Positions 16,445 through 26,446 of a stretch of DNA of 64,000 nucleotides are shown in pieces (position 1 is the first letter of the stretch; each line of letters begins with the position of its first letter). The translations under genes were made by a program, and so were the position numbers. Origin of the DNA: Flavobacterium aquidurense (lineage in GTDB: Bacteria; Bacteroidota; Bacteroidia; Flavobacteriales; Flavobacteriaceae); the NCBI RefSeq assembly GCF_001404985.1, contig NZ_JRLF01000014.1, positions 558,001 through 622,000 of the forward strand. The letters run 5' to 3'. Below the pieces are notes generated by a model. That model was not told the origin of the DNA and ran no database searches. It saw nothing but the letters and a program-made list of their open reading frames with translations.

Positions 16445-17794
16445 TTATTTTTCTCCAAAAATTTTAACATCGTCAACCATAAAAGCACCATTAAGTGTTT
16501 TGTCTTTACCTGAACCAATATATTTAAAAGCAATATGAATATTTCCGGAATAAGAAGATAAGTCAATTCCACCTGAACTTATAAATTGTCGTGTAGGCGT
16601 TGATAAGGAAGGTAAATTTGCTTGTAATTTTATCCATTTTGCCTTCGCGATATGTGATCCGTCAAAATTGTCTGATATATAAACCTCAAGAGAATTTAAA
16701 GGAGAATCAACTTTTAAATCATGTTGAGCACTTCTAAAAGACAGCACTGCATTTTTATAACCATTCATATTAATTTTAGGAGTAACTAACCAGGCAATAT
16801 TTTCGGCGGCTGTTGTACTTGTAGTATTGAACTCTGCATAGCCATTTCCGGCATACAACATACTTTTCCATATTTTTGAAGCTTTTTCTACAATATTACT
16901 CCAACCTGGCAGCGTGAAATTTATATTATTTTTCACCGATTGAAAATCTTCTGCAAAAAACGGAACAGTTCTTTTTCCGTTCATTACCAAATCTTTTTCT
17001 GATCTGATCATCATTTGATAATCTGATCCAAATTTTGTCACTATCCCTCTCACTTTTCCGCTTTCTTGTGGCACAATATTATCTGCAAAGCTGGCATAAC
17101 TGCTAGTTCTGAAAATAATTTGATTTCCTGTTTTATCACGCAAATTCCAATTGGTTGAACCACCAACATTATTTGACTCTTCAAAATAATGACGACCAAT
17201 TGCTTCTTCAGAAAACTGAACATCATTTAATTCTATCAAAGTATTTAGGCGATCATCGTTTAATGCTTCTTCAATAGAAACAGACTTAACCAATTGGCTT
17301 TCATCAATGAATACACAGGAGGCATTCAGAACATTTTTATAATCATTTTGTGATACTCTTCCAATTGTTGGATCACCGGCATTACTAACATATAAGCTTC
17401 CAACTCTTAAACTTCCAAAATATATGTCAGTAAATTGACTTTTAAGTTTTATATAGACTTTGTTTCCAATACGAAAATCAATATACGTATTCGAAACATC
17501 AACAGGAACACTAAATCCAATTGCCGGTTTTTGATCAGTTGCTAACGTTTGAAAAGAAATCGCCTTAAAAAAATTACCTCCTTCATCACTGGATACAACA
17601 TAAGCCTCGATTACATCATTATAACTATATTGCTTAGGAACTGAGCCAGAAAGATCTTTAACTTTTTGAACTTCTTGGTTTACTGCTAAATTAGGCTGCG
17701 TACATTCTAACTTTGGAATTTCTACTTCATTATTACAACTATAAAAAAGAAACGACAGGAAAGCAAAAAAGATCATTAGGGATTTATTTTTCAT
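16445..17794 (-). CDS. DUF5689 lipoprotein with choice-of-anchor J-type C-terminal domain
   Basis: 449 residues. The lipoprotein signal ends at C20 (LFYSCNN). Residues 35-240 fit the DUF5689 domain (SYNDVIEAYVVSSDEGGNFFKAI, then an OB-like GKVRGIVTKFGSDYQMMIRS segment). Residues 260-449 form a jelly-roll domain like those called choice-of-anchor J (FFAEDFQSVKNN, FMVDDVKIFGE). It starts 20 bp after the TonB-dependent receptor gene and is its partner. The pair probably captures a nutrient at the cell surface; the ligand is unknown. Confidence 0.85.
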   Translation of the reverse strand: MKNKSLMIFFAFLSFLFYSCNNEVEIPKLECTQPNLAVNQEVQKVKDLSGSVPKQYSYNDVIEAYVVSSDEGGNFFKAISFQTLATDQKPAIGFSVPVDVSNTYIDFRIGNKVYIKLKSQFTDIYFGSLRVGSLYVSNAGDPTIGRVSQNDYKNVLNASCVFIDESQLVKSVSIEEALNDDRLNTLIELNDVQFSEEAIGRHYFEESNNVGGSTNWNLRDKTGNQIIFRTSSYASFADNIVPQESGKVRGIVTKFGSDYQMMIRSEKDLVMNGKRTVPFFAEDFQSVKNNINFTLPGWSNIVEKASKIWKSMLYAGNGYAEFNTTSTTAAENIAWLVTPKINMNGYKNAVLSFRSAQHDLKVDSPLNSLEVYISDNFDGSHIAKAKWIKLQANLPSLSTPTRQFISSGGIDLSSYSGNIHIAFKYIGSGKDKTLNGAFMVDDVKIFGEK

Positions 17795-17814
17795 TATAGT
17801 GAATGTTTTAAAGA

Positions 17815-20652
17815 TTATAAGCTGATAGTAAGATTCATGAAATACGTTCTTCCGTAACCATAAAAATATTTAGGGCCAAATGATGGTGTTTGACTGGACA
17901 CGTCTTGATTAAGTGCCCTGAAATTGGCATTTCGGGCTTGTTCAAATCCTCCTGTTTTATATGTAAGGTCGAGGACATTGTTTATACTCGCAAAAAGTCC
18001 AATGTATTTTCCTGAAATACGCCAGGATTTACCTCCTGTAATATTTAGTAATGAAATTGGATCAAATTTTTCCTGTTTTAATAAAGCTGCAGCCCGGTTT
18101 TCCGTAGCTTCAGGAAACACTAGACCACTAATAGGATTTTTATAAAAACGAGCCGTTCTGGCAATAGGTGAAATATCAATATAACTTTCTGTCATATAAT
18201 TAATATTTGCCCCGAACCACCAATATTTTGGATCTCTATATTCTAATCCAATCGAATAAGCTTGCTGTGGCATACCTGGCTGTTTATACCCTTTAAGATA
18301 GGATTCTCCAAAATCAAAAGTGGTTTGTACATCTCCTTTCGCAGCATTTGCATCATTTGTAATCGAAACATTTGGATTACTATTATAGGTATAATTACCG
18401 TAAGCAATAGACAAGGTTGTTTTTATAGTTGATGAAATCTGATATTCAAAACTTAATTCTGCTCCAATATTCTTCTTATCTAAATTTGTTAAAGTCTGAC
18501 TTACAAATGCATCTGTATTGTTATAGCTTGCTCCTCTGTCAAAAATTCCTTCAGCATAAAAGAAAGAAGTTTTAGTACTGTTTTTTATTAATGTATAATA
18601 AACCGTTGTACGGATTTTAAGTTTGGGGGAGCGATAGACATAATTACCTTCGGTACTACTGATATTTTCATTTTCAATTCCGTCAACAACTGAGTTATTT
18701 AAACGTGAGTTTGCAAAAGTATTTCGAAGAGATGGTGCTCTGGTAAGATGCATTCCGTTAAAAAAAAGCCATTGCTTCCCTGAAATCTTATAGGTGAATC
18801 CGCCTTTGAAACCAAAATTTTCGAAATTTACTTTCTGACTTTTGCCCAGAGAACTTGTTGAATAGATTCCGTTTTGATACAAACCTTGTCTTTGATAATT
18901 TGAAACCGAATACGATTGTCCTACATAAAAATCGACTTTATTATAATTAAATTTAAACTGCGTAAAAGCATCAATTGTCGTAGCCAGCAAATTATAATTG
19001 TATCCGTAAATATCTCCTTTTTTTACCTGCCGATTTGGATTTTGCAAATCCGATTGTGCTTGATCTCCACTATAAAATGCATCGATATCTGTAAAATATT
19101 CACCTCCTAATAAATCTAAAAGATATTGAAATTGATGAGATTTCAAATTTCTAAATGTTATTCCACCATCAAAACTACTATTTTCTGTAATTTGAATATT
19201 TAAGTTTGTATTGGCTGAAAAAGTTTTATCATCCGTTCTGTCTTCGTACAAAACATAATGACTTTGTGAAGGCCGATAACTTATAATTTTCCCATCAGAA
19301 TTTAATATTGGCCTCTGATTTGCCTGATAGATTTCATCCCATCTAATTTGAGGATTTTCCAGAAATAGTCTTTTGTTTTGTTCTGCACTTAAATAATCCG
19401 GAGTGAAATCTCCAGAAAACTCACCTTTATCTTTTCCATATAGCGAAGTATAATAACTGGGTAATTTTCGATAATAAACAGGATCCGGACTATTTGCATT
19501 TTGGTAATCAATCGTGCTATTCCCTATTTTGCCAAACTGATACATTACAGTCGAATTCAGATTTGCTTTTTCATTTATCTTAAAATAATGATTTAGCATT
19601 GCTAATGGCTCTTCGACGTTTTTTACTCTGGCATTTCGTTTTTCTCCATTTTGGTATCCCCAGTATGAATTGTATTTTTCGTTGGTTAATTGTATTACTT
19701 CATTTGTATTTGCTGAATTTTTTCCTCTGGAACTGGGAGTATAAAATCCTGTAAAGTTTAAAGAATGTTTGTTGTTTAATTTCTTTTCCAAGCTTATAAA
19801 AAATGATTCAGCATCAAAATTAGTTCCTTCAAAGTAACCTTCATTTCCTAAACGTTTTCCTGCTGAAATCACATACGCCCAACCTTTAGAATTCATGCCC
19901 GAAACGTATGTAGCATTAGCACGCCAATTATAAGAGGTATTGCTTGCTGAAAAAGTAAGTCTTGCTCCTTTCCTATACGCCGAGGCGCGGGTTGAAATTT
20001 GCTGTGTTCCCAATATCCCTCCAAAAGTGTAATTTGAAGCTGCTGCCCCAACAGAGAATTCCTGATTTCTAAGCACATCATTCAAACCTCCCCAATTACT
20101 CCATTGTGGTCTTCCGTCATAAATTTTATTCATACTCATGCCATTGAGCATCATGGTACCATTTTCACTGTCTAAACCCCGAACCCTAAACCTGGCCTGT
20201 CCCCAATTAAAAGCTGAAGATTGCATAAAAGCATCTTTTGAAGATTGCAAAAGTCCTGAAGTCATCTCTGACGAACTATTATCATCAGACAAATCACTGT
20301 CTAACAATGTGATTAAAGCTGCAGGAATCTCAATAGAAAAATTATCTTCTAATTGCAATATCCCGAGATTAACTTTTTGCTCTGAATTTGAATTTATTTT
20401 TAGCAGTAAATCTTTATATCCCTGACTATGTAGTAGTAATAACTGTTCTCCTTGTATGGAAGATTGTAATTCAAATTTTCCTTTTGTATTGGTAAGTTGT
20501 GTAATAGAAGAATTCTGAATACTTACCACAATATTCTCCAGAGGATTTTGTGTCTTTGCATCAATTACTATCCCTGAAAAAGTAGTTTCTTGTTGTGCAT
20601 AAGCAGTTCCGAAAGACAATAAAATAAAAACAAGTGCGTATTTTTTTCCCAT
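17815..20652 (-). CDS. TonB-dependent receptor with carboxypeptidase-regulatory-like domain
   Basis: 945 residues from the ATG that directly precedes the signal peptide (GKKYALVFILLSFGTAYAQ); an in-frame ATG 8 codons upstream is also possible. The domains are a CarboxypepD_reg-like fold (about 20-110, FSGIVIDAKTQNPLENIVVSI), a plug domain (about 130-240, QARFRVRGLDSENGTMMLNG) and a large 22-strand-type outer-membrane barrel to the end. It imports a substrate with TonB-ExbBD energy. The next gene is a DUF5689 lipoprotein 20 bp away, forming a two-gene uptake unit distinct from classical SusC/SusD. Confidence 0.93.
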   Translation of the reverse strand: MGKKYALVFILLSFGTAYAQQETTFSGIVIDAKTQNPLENIVVSIQNSSITQLTNTKGKFELQSSIQGEQLLLLHSQGYKDLLLKINSNSEQKVNLGILQLEDNFSIEIPAALITLLDSDLSDDNSSSEMTSGLLQSSKDAFMQSSAFNWGQARFRVRGLDSENGTMMLNGMSMNKIYDGRPQWSNWGGLNDVLRNQEFSVGAAASNYTFGGILGTQQISTRASAYRKGARLTFSASNTSYNWRANATYVSGMNSKGWAYVISAGKRLGNEGYFEGTNFDAESFFISLEKKLNNKHSLNFTGFYTPSSRGKNSANTNEVIQLTNEKYNSYWGYQNGEKRNARVKNVEEPLAMLNHYFKINEKANLNSTVMYQFGKIGNSTIDYQNANSPDPVYYRKLPSYYTSLYGKDKGEFSGDFTPDYLSAEQNKRLFLENPQIRWDEIYQANQRPILNSDGKIISYRPSQSHYVLYEDRTDDKTFSANTNLNIQITENSSFDGGITFRNLKSHQFQYLLDLLGGEYFTDIDAFYSGDQAQSDLQNPNRQVKKGDIYGYNYNLLATTIDAFTQFKFNYNKVDFYVGQSYSVSNYQRQGLYQNGIYSTSSLGKSQKVNFENFGFKGGFTYKISGKQWLFFNGMHLTRAPSLRNTFANSRLNNSVVDGIENENISSTEGNYVYRSPKLKIRTTVYYTLIKNSTKTSFFYAEGIFDRGASYNNTDAFVSQTLTNLDKKNIGAELSFEYQISSTIKTTLSIAYGNYTYNSNPNVSITNDANAAKGDVQTTFDFGESYLKGYKQPGMPQQAYSIGLEYRDPKYWWFGANINYMTESYIDISPIARTARFYKNPISGLVFPEATENRAAALLKQEKFDPISLLNITGGKSWRISGKYIGLFASINNVLDLTYKTGGFEQARNANFRALNQDVSSQTPSFGPKYFYGYGRTYFMNLTISL

Positions 20653-20941
20653 GAAAAACCAATTTACTTTAATCAATAATTTTCAGATTAAATTGCTTTG
20701 GTTTTTCAAAACACTTTAGATCCTTACATCAAAAGATAAAATTGGTCTTTGGAAAAGACTTATGGTATATTCAAATCTATCAAGAATAGATTTCAAAAAT
20801 CAAATATAAACAAAAAACAATAATAAAGTAATTTCTTGTTAATTTTTTTTATTATAAAAACTTTTTAAGAGTTTATTTAATGATTAAAAACATTAATTGG
20901 TTTTAATCATTAAAATGTTCTCAACTATAAAAGCATTTAAT

Positions 20942-22207
20942 TTATTCTGTTGTTCTAATTTTAGAGACCATAAAGGCAATCAGAACACCAAAAATTCCAA
21001 TAAAAGCAAAAGAAAATTGAAGTCCAAAGCTTTCAGCAATATGCCCAATAACGGGAGGTCCCATTAAAAAACCTAAGAAACTTACGCTTGAAACAATTGT
21101 TAGAGCTTCTCCAGGAGGAACAGTTGGATTTTTTCCTGCCATACTATAAACTGTAGGAACAATTGTAGCAACTCCTAAACCAACAAGCATAAAAGCAATT
21201 GTACACGGTATAATATAAGGTAGAAAGACTGCGGTAAAAAGTCCGGTAGAAATCATGACACCACTAATTTGCATAACGCGTTCGCGGCCAAATTTATTAA
21301 TCATTCCGTCGCCTAAAAATCTTCCGCTGGCCATCATAATCATAAATGAAGTATATCCTAAGATTACTAAAGCTCCGGGCGCTTTTACAATGTCCTTGAA
21401 GTAAACACCACTCCAGTCAAACATTACACCTTCGCTTGCCATACTGCAAAAACCAATTACACCAAGCCATATTAATGCGCTGTCCGGTTTTACAAAAAGC
21501 TTTTTCTTTTCAGCAGTTTTATGTTTTATTTTTTCTTTGGCTTTTACCAAAAATTGAAAATTGAAAGCAACCATTAATAACACAATTCCTCCAACAATTA
21601 AGAAATGATGAAAAGGTGTGAGTTTTAAAGTTAACATTCCTAACCCAACCAAAGCACCGGTAAATCCGGCAAAACTCCACATGCCATGAAAAGAAGACAT
21701 AATTGTTCTCTTAAAAAGTACTTCAGTATAAACCCCTTGTGTATTAACGGCGATGTTGGCTAGATTTCCGAAAATTCCGAATAGAAATAATCCTAACGAT
21801 AATTGTAATGCTGATGTGGCCAAACCTAAATTTGCCAAACATAAAACATACATTATCAAGGAGAAAATCAGAATTCTGTGACTTCCAAACTTAGTAACCA
21901 TCTTTCCTGAAAAAGGCATAATAATTAATTGTCCCATTGGCAGGGCAAAAAGAATTGATCCCAAATCACCTTCGGATAAATTCAAGGCACTTTTAATGTC
22001 CGGAATTCTACTGGCCCAGGTTGCAAAACTTAATCCCATTCCAAAATAAAATATTCCCACAGCAATTCGAATTCGGTTTAAATAAGAAGCTTTTGCTTCT
22101 CTGTAAACTTTCTTGATTTTACCTTTAGTTTGAAATAGCGATAATGGATTGAAACTTATCAAAGTGATGCTTTTTAGATTTGATACTATAAAAGTACTAA
22201 AAAGCAA
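20942..22207 (-). CDS. Major facilitator superfamily transporter
   Basis: 421 residues with about 12 hydrophobic helices. The first helix, VGIFYFGMGLSFATWASRIPDIK, and the following LNLSEGDLG.ILFALPMGQLI resemble the FucP/YbjJ-type MFS branch. The substrate is unknown. The start is uncertain: a -7-like box (TACTTTTA, minus strand, 22189-22196) overlaps the first codons, so translation may begin at an internal TTG about codon 16. The gene stands alone on the minus strand. Confidence 0.88.
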   Translation of the reverse strand: MLFSTFIVSNLKSITLISFNPLSLFQTKGKIKKVYREAKASYLNRIRIAVGIFYFGMGLSFATWASRIPDIKSALNLSEGDLGSILFALPMGQLIIMPFSGKMVTKFGSHRILIFSLIMYVLCLANLGLATSALQLSLGLFLFGIFGNLANIAVNTQGVYTEVLFKRTIMSSFHGMWSFAGFTGALVGLGMLTLKLTPFHHFLIVGGIVLLMVAFNFQFLVKAKEKIKHKTAEKKKLFVKPDSALIWLGVIGFCSMASEGVMFDWSGVYFKDIVKAPGALVILGYTSFMIMMASGRFLGDGMINKFGRERVMQISGVMISTGLFTAVFLPYIIPCTIAFMLVGLGVATIVPTVYSMAGKNPTVPPGEALTIVSSVSFLGFLMGPPVIGHIAESFGLQFSFAFIGIFGVLIAFMVSKIRTTE

Positions 22208-22346
22208 CTTTATAGACTATAAAACCCTACTAGTTACTAAATTTATAACGTTGTATGTTTATAAATTCTTTTTTAAAAGGGCAAAGTTTTTTAAAGGTGC
22301 TAAGGTTCTGAGATGCTAAGTTACTAAGGTTTTTATGTGTCCGCAT

Positions 22347-22372
22347 AAAAAAAGACGCACTGCTGTGCGTCT
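22347..22372 (-). terminator. Terminator after the Gfo/Idh/MocA gene
   Basis: An 8-bp perfect stem (agacgcac / gtgcgtct) with a 4-nt loop, followed by seven T on the minus strand. The rest of the gap 22208-22443 holds tandem words such as gctaaggtt and atccgtg, remnants of dispersed repeats. Confidence 0.75.
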
Positions 22373-22443
22373 CTACAGAAAATCTTTACCTTAAAACAAA
22401 TCCGTGATGATCCGTTTTATCCGCAAAATCCGTGGGCTACTTT

Positions 22444-23484
22444 TTACAAATTAATGACTTTTTGCTGTGCATGGCTTGCAATTGCAGCTTCTATAATCTG
22501 CATTACTTTTAGACCGTCTTGTGCTGTTACAGGTTCGGTTTTATTATTTGAAATCGAATCATAAACACCATCAAAAAATGAAAAATAATTTCCTTGAAGT
22601 GTTGGTATCTTTTCTCTTATTTCTTTTCCGTCAATTTCGGCATGCAAAAGTCCATTTAAGGTTTCAGATTCTGTTCCCCAAGACTCTAAGTTTGGTTTTT
22701 TTCCCAGTTTCAAATCATCTTCCTGAACATCTCCGCGAGGTTTTAGGAAAGATCCCTTTTTACCATGAATCGTATATGCAGGATTTGCCTCTCTAACAAA
22801 AAAACTGGCCTTTAGACGAACCCTGAAATCTTCGTAAATTAATAATAAATCGATCCAGTCATCTACTAAGGAATTTTCTCTTGTATAGCGAATATCGCCA
22901 AAAACCGATTTTGGAGAACCAAATAAACAAACGGCCTGATCGATTAAATGCGGACCTAAATCTTTCAGGATTCCTGCACCATCATTTACAGTTTCCTTAT
23001 GTGCTTTTGGGCTCAATAATGGATTATATCTGTCAAAATGAAATTCGGCTTCTACCAAATCGCCTAAAGTTCCTTCGTTAATTATTTTTTGAACAGTTTT
23101 AAAATCACTATCCCATCTTCTGTTTTGGAAAACAGCTAATTTTAATCCTTTTTCTTTAGCAATTGCGCCTAATTCTTCGGCTTCAGCAACGGTTGTTGTA
23201 AATGCTTTTTCAACAACAGCATGTTTTCCTGCCAATAAAACTTTCTTTGCATATTCGAAATGTGTTCCAACAGGTGTATTTACAATTACCAAATCGACAT
23301 CATCTGCCAATAAATCCTCAATAGAAGGATAACTTTTTACGGTTGGATAATCTGCCTGAATTAATTTTTTACTTCTTTCCCAAGAACCTAAAAGTTCAAA
23401 TCCAGGGTGAATATCTAAAAACGGAGCATGAAAAACTTTTCCCGACATTCCGTATGATAATAGTGCTGTTTTTATTTTTTGCAT
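22444..23484 (-). CDS. Gfo/Idh/MocA-family oxidoreductase
   Basis: 346 residues. The N-terminal Rossmann domain begins KTALLSYGMSGKVFHAPF, the YdgJ/YhhX-like variant of the nucleotide-binding loop, with NTPVGTHFEYA and the catalytic-site VEKAFTTTVAEAEEL (EKP-type motif with Ala in place of Pro). The C-terminal alpha/beta domain contains HFDRYNP and DLGPHLIDQAV. It is probably an NAD(P)-dependent sugar or polyol dehydrogenase; the substrate is unknown. It ends at a clear terminator. Confidence 0.92.
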   Translation of the reverse strand: MQKIKTALLSYGMSGKVFHAPFLDIHPGFELLGSWERSKKLIQADYPTVKSYPSIEDLLADDVDLVIVNTPVGTHFEYAKKVLLAGKHAVVEKAFTTTVAEAEELGAIAKEKGLKLAVFQNRRWDSDFKTVQKIINEGTLGDLVEAEFHFDRYNPLLSPKAHKETVNDGAGILKDLGPHLIDQAVCLFGSPKSVFGDIRYTRENSLVDDWIDLLLIYEDFRVRLKASFFVREANPAYTIHGKKGSFLKPRGDVQEDDLKLGKKPNLESWGTESETLNGLLHAEIDGKEIREKIPTLQGNYFSFFDGVYDSISNNKTEPVTAQDGLKVMQIIEAAIASHAQQKVINL

Positions 23485-23543
23485 TTTGTATGTTGTTTAG
23501 TTTTTTCTGTCACAGATTAGAATGATTTTTTTAAATAAAAGTT

Positions 23544-23625
23544 CGCCACGAATTTCACTAATTCTCACTAATTGTATTGGGCAAAAAAAATTCAAAATTG
23601 AATTGAAATCTGTGTAATCTGTGGC
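23544..23625. repeat. Palindromic repeat, gccacgaatttcac family
   Basis: gccacgaatttcac near 23545 and a diverged complementary arm with gtgtaatctgtggc near 23612-23625. Related to 11720-11793 and 58259-58307. It is in the gap after the old-yellow-enzyme gene. Confidence 0.6.
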
Positions 23626-23633
23626 AAGAAAAA

Positions 23634-24704
23634 TTAAATTTTAGCGCGTTCGTATTGTTTTGGCCATTGAATATCGTCGTTTAATTCTTTGGCAAAATCT
23701 AACGGCAAGTTCGGATTTCTAAGGGATTCTCTTGCAAATAAAACCAAATCGGCCTGACCATTTTCTAAAATTGCTTCGGCTTGCTTTGCCTCAGTAATTA
23801 AACCAACTGCACCGGTTAAAACATTTACTTCTTTCTTGATTTGTTCCGCGAAAGAAACCTGATAACCAGGACCAACAGAAATCTTTTGGTGCGAAACCAA
23901 ACCGCCTGAAGAAACGTCAATCAAATCAACTCCTTTTTCTTTTAAGATCGCTGAAAGTTTTACAGATTCTTCCGGATTCCAACCTCCTTCTGCCCAGTCT
24001 GTAGCTGAAATTCTAACAAATAAAGGTAAATCTGATGGCCATTCTGATTTTACAGCATCTACAATTTCTAAGGTGAAACGAATTCTGTTTTCGAAACTTC
24101 CGCCATATTTATCCGTTCTGATATTAGTTAAAGGTGATAAAAACTGATGTAATAAATAACCATGTGCTCCGTGGATTTCCACTACCTGATAACCTGCTTC
24201 AACAGCTCTTTTTGTTGCTGCCTTAAAATCTGAAATAACTTTTTGAATTCCGTTTTCGTCCAATGTTTCCGGAAGAAATGGCTCATCATCGTGGTATGGA
24301 ATTGAACTCGCCGAAACAGTCTGCCATCCTCCTTTTGTTGAATCTAATTTTTTATTACCCTCCCAAGGAACCGAAACACTTGCTTTACGTCCTGCATGTG
24401 CTAATTGAATTCCGGGAACTGAATTTTGGGAAATAATAAATTCGTTGATGCTTTTTAATTTTTCAATATGTTCATCTTTCCAGATTCCTAAATCAGAAGG
24501 AGAAATTCTCGCTTCTGGAGAAACTGCTGTAGCTTCCTGAATAATTAAACCTGCTCCTCCGCTGGCACGACTGCCTAAGTGAACCAAATGCCAATTGTTT
24601 GCAAATCCATCAATTGCTGAATATTGACACATAGGCGATATAACGATTCTATTTTTTAAAGTAATTTTTTTTATAGTAAGAGGAGAAAATAATAATGAAG
24701 CCAT
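23634..24704 (-). CDS. NADH:flavin oxidoreductase, old yellow enzyme family (YqjM-like)
   Basis: 356 residues, the length of the YqjM/NamA branch. The N-terminus KNRIVISPMCQYSA contains the thermophilic-like OYE cysteine, HLGSRASGGAGLIIQEAT is the FMN-contact strand, HGAHGYLLHQFLSPLTN carries the active-site H-G-A-H motif, and RTDKYGGSFENR.RF is typical. It reduces activated alkenes with NADPH using FMN. An inverted repeat ACTAcCT-N8-AGaTAGT upstream (24729-24750) may bind a regulator. Confidence 0.93.
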   Translation of the reverse strand: MASLLFSPLTIKKITLKNRIVISPMCQYSAIDGFANNWHLVHLGSRASGGAGLIIQEATAVSPEARISPSDLGIWKDEHIEKLKSINEFIISQNSVPGIQLAHAGRKASVSVPWEGNKKLDSTKGGWQTVSASSIPYHDDEPFLPETLDENGIQKVISDFKAATKRAVEAGYQVVEIHGAHGYLLHQFLSPLTNIRTDKYGGSFENRIRFTLEIVDAVKSEWPSDLPLFVRISATDWAEGGWNPEESVKLSAILKEKGVDLIDVSSGGLVSHQKISVGPGYQVSFAEQIKKEVNVLTGAVGLITEAKQAEAILENGQADLVLFARESLRNPNLPLDFAKELNDDIQWPKQYERAKI

Positions 24705-24728
24705 AATTGTAACTTTTAATGGTTTTAT

Positions 24729-24750
24729 ACTACCTATTGAGTGAGATAGT
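24729..24750. promoter_or_regulatory. Possible operator upstream of the old yellow enzyme gene
   Basis: The inverted repeat ACTAcCT-N8-AGaTAGT starts 25 bp upstream of the start codon. Its spacing suits a dimeric winged-helix regulator; no regulator gene is adjacent. Confidence 0.35.
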
Positions 24751-24867
24751 GTTTAAAAAAGTAAAGTTAAAGCTTCTTGTTAAAACTAGAAATCTAAATG
24801 TTTATTAATTAACAAACATTTAAAACCTTAAGTATTATCTTGCGGTCTCAAATTAATCAGAAAACGT

Positions 24868-24875
24868 TACTTTTG
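24868..24875 (+). promoter_or_regulatory. rseP promoter -7 box
   Basis: TACTTTTG, perfect TAnnTTTG, 29 bp before the start codon. Confidence 0.6.
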
Positions 24876-24904
24876 TGCGTTAAATTACGAACTAAAAATA
24901 CAAA

Positions 24905-26251
24905 ATGGATATAGTTATCAAACTCTCTCAATTTCTATTGAGTTTATCTTTACTTATTATTCTTCACGAATTAGGACATTTTATTCCTGCAAAATTATTT
25001 AAAACAAGGGTCGAAAAATTTTACTTATTTTTTGATGTTAAATATTCTCTATTAAAAAAGAAAATTGGCGAAACCGAATACGGAATCGGATGGTTACCAC
25101 TTGGAGGTTATGTAAAAATCTCCGGAATGATCGACGAAAGCATGGATAAAGAACAAATGGCTTTGCCTCCGCAACCGTGGGAATTTCGTTCTAAGCCAGC
25201 ATGGCAGCGTTTGATTATTATGTTGGGTGGAGTTACGGTAAACTTCATTCTGGCGTTTATTATATATATAGGTATGGCGTTTGCTTATGGCGATACATAT
25301 GTAGCAAATGCTGATTTAAAAGACGGAGTTTTAGTTGAAAGTCCTGTAATGATAAAAGCTGGTTTTAAAACCGGTGATAAATTCCTGGCTGTTGACGGGC
25401 AAAAAATAGAAAACTTCGATAACGACATCAACATGAAAATTATAATGGCTAAAGAAGTTTTAATCGAAAGAAACGGACAACAACAAACCATAAAAATGCC
25501 TACTGATTTTGTAGATCAGTTGTCAAAACAGAAAAATGCCCCGCTTGTAGACATGAGGATTCCTTTTGCTGTGGCAAGTGTAACTCCTGAATCAGGAAAT
25601 AATACGGCTTTAAAACCAAAAGATTTAATTGTTAGTCTTAACGGACAAGAGGCAAGATATTTTGATCAGGCGAAAGCTATTTTAGAAAGTAACAAAGGAA
25701 AAACAATTCCTGCTGTAGTTTTACGAGATTTAAAACAAATCCCTGTTACAGTTAAAGTTTCTACTGCTGGAAAATTAGGAGTTGGTGTTGGTGGTTTAAA
25801 TATTGAATCATTAGAAAAACTGGGGTATTATAAAGTAAGCACTAAAAACTATAGTTTCCTTGAATCAATTCCTGTGGGACTAACAAAAGGTAAAGATCAA
25901 TTAGTAGGTTACGGAAAACAGCTTAAAATGATTTTTAACCCTGAAACAAAAGCATACAAACAAGTAGGTGGTTTTGCAGCGATTTTTAACATTTTTCCAA
26001 GTTCTTGGAGCTGGGAAGTATTCTGGTCGATCACTGCTTTATTATCGATTATGCTTGGAGTTATGAATTTATTGCCAATTCCGGCACTTGATGGTGGTCA
26101 TGTGATGTTTTTATTATATGAAATAATTAGTGGCAGAAAACCGAGCGATAAATTCCTTGAAAACGCCCAAATGGTTGGTTTCGTTTTACTTATAGGACTG
26201 CTTTTATTCGCTAACGGAAACGACATTTACAAAGCAATTGTAGGCAAGTAA
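24905..26251 (+). CDS. rseP: RIP metalloprotease RseP (site-2 protease)
   Basis: 448 residues, as in E. coli RseP (450). The zinc motif HELGH is at residues 21-25 in the first membrane helix and the third ligand is in PALDGGH (D396) near the C-terminus. The middle part holds PDZ-type segments (AGFKTGDKFLAVDGQKI; ALKPKDLIVSLNGQEA). It cuts membrane anti-sigma factors and leftover signal peptides inside the inner membrane. It is followed by tRNA genes. Confidence 0.95.
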   Translation: MDIVIKLSQFLLSLSLLIILHELGHFIPAKLFKTRVEKFYLFFDVKYSLLKKKIGETEYGIGWLPLGGYVKISGMIDESMDKEQMALPPQPWEFRSKPAWQRLIIMLGGVTVNFILAFIIYIGMAFAYGDTYVANADLKDGVLVESPVMIKAGFKTGDKFLAVDGQKIENFDNDINMKIIMAKEVLIERNGQQQTIKMPTDFVDQLSKQKNAPLVDMRIPFAVASVTPESGNNTALKPKDLIVSLNGQEARYFDQAKAILESNKGKTIPAVVLRDLKQIPVTVKVSTAGKLGVGVGGLNIESLEKLGYYKVSTKNYSFLESIPVGLTKGKDQLVGYGKQLKMIFNPETKAYKQVGGFAAIFNIFPSSWSWEVFWSITALLSIMLGVMNLLPIPALDGGHVMFLLYEIISGRKPSDKFLENAQMVGFVLLIGLLLFANGNDIYKAIVGK

Positions 26252-26280
26252 AAATATTTTATAAAAAGTGCTAAAATATT

Positions 26281-26310
26281 TTTGAGAAACTAAAAAATCC
26301 TCTATATTTG
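26281..26310 (+). promoter_or_regulatory. Promoter of the tRNA-Asn pair
   Basis: TTTG at 26281-26284, an 18-nt spacer, then TATATTTG at 26303-26310: a full match to the Bacteroidota housekeeping promoter, 24 bp before the first tRNA. Confidence 0.75.
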
Positions 26311-26334
26311 CACTCGCTAAAAAGAACAACAACT

Positions 26335-26408
26335 TCCTCCTTAGCTCAGTTGGTTAGAGCATCTGACTGTTAATCAGAGGGTCCTTGGTTCGAGCCCAAG
26401 AGGGGGAG
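26335..26408 (+). tRNA. tRNA-Asn (GTT)
   Basis: 74 nt. The acceptor stem tcctcct / aggggga has one T-G pair. The D arm is gctcagttggttagagc, the anticodon loop is ctgttaa with anticodon GTT, the T arm is cttgg-ttcgagc-ccaag and the discriminator is G. CCA is not encoded. Confidence 0.97.
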
Positions 26409-26446
26409 CAACTTTTTTTAGCAAACATATTTACCTTTAAGGTGAT

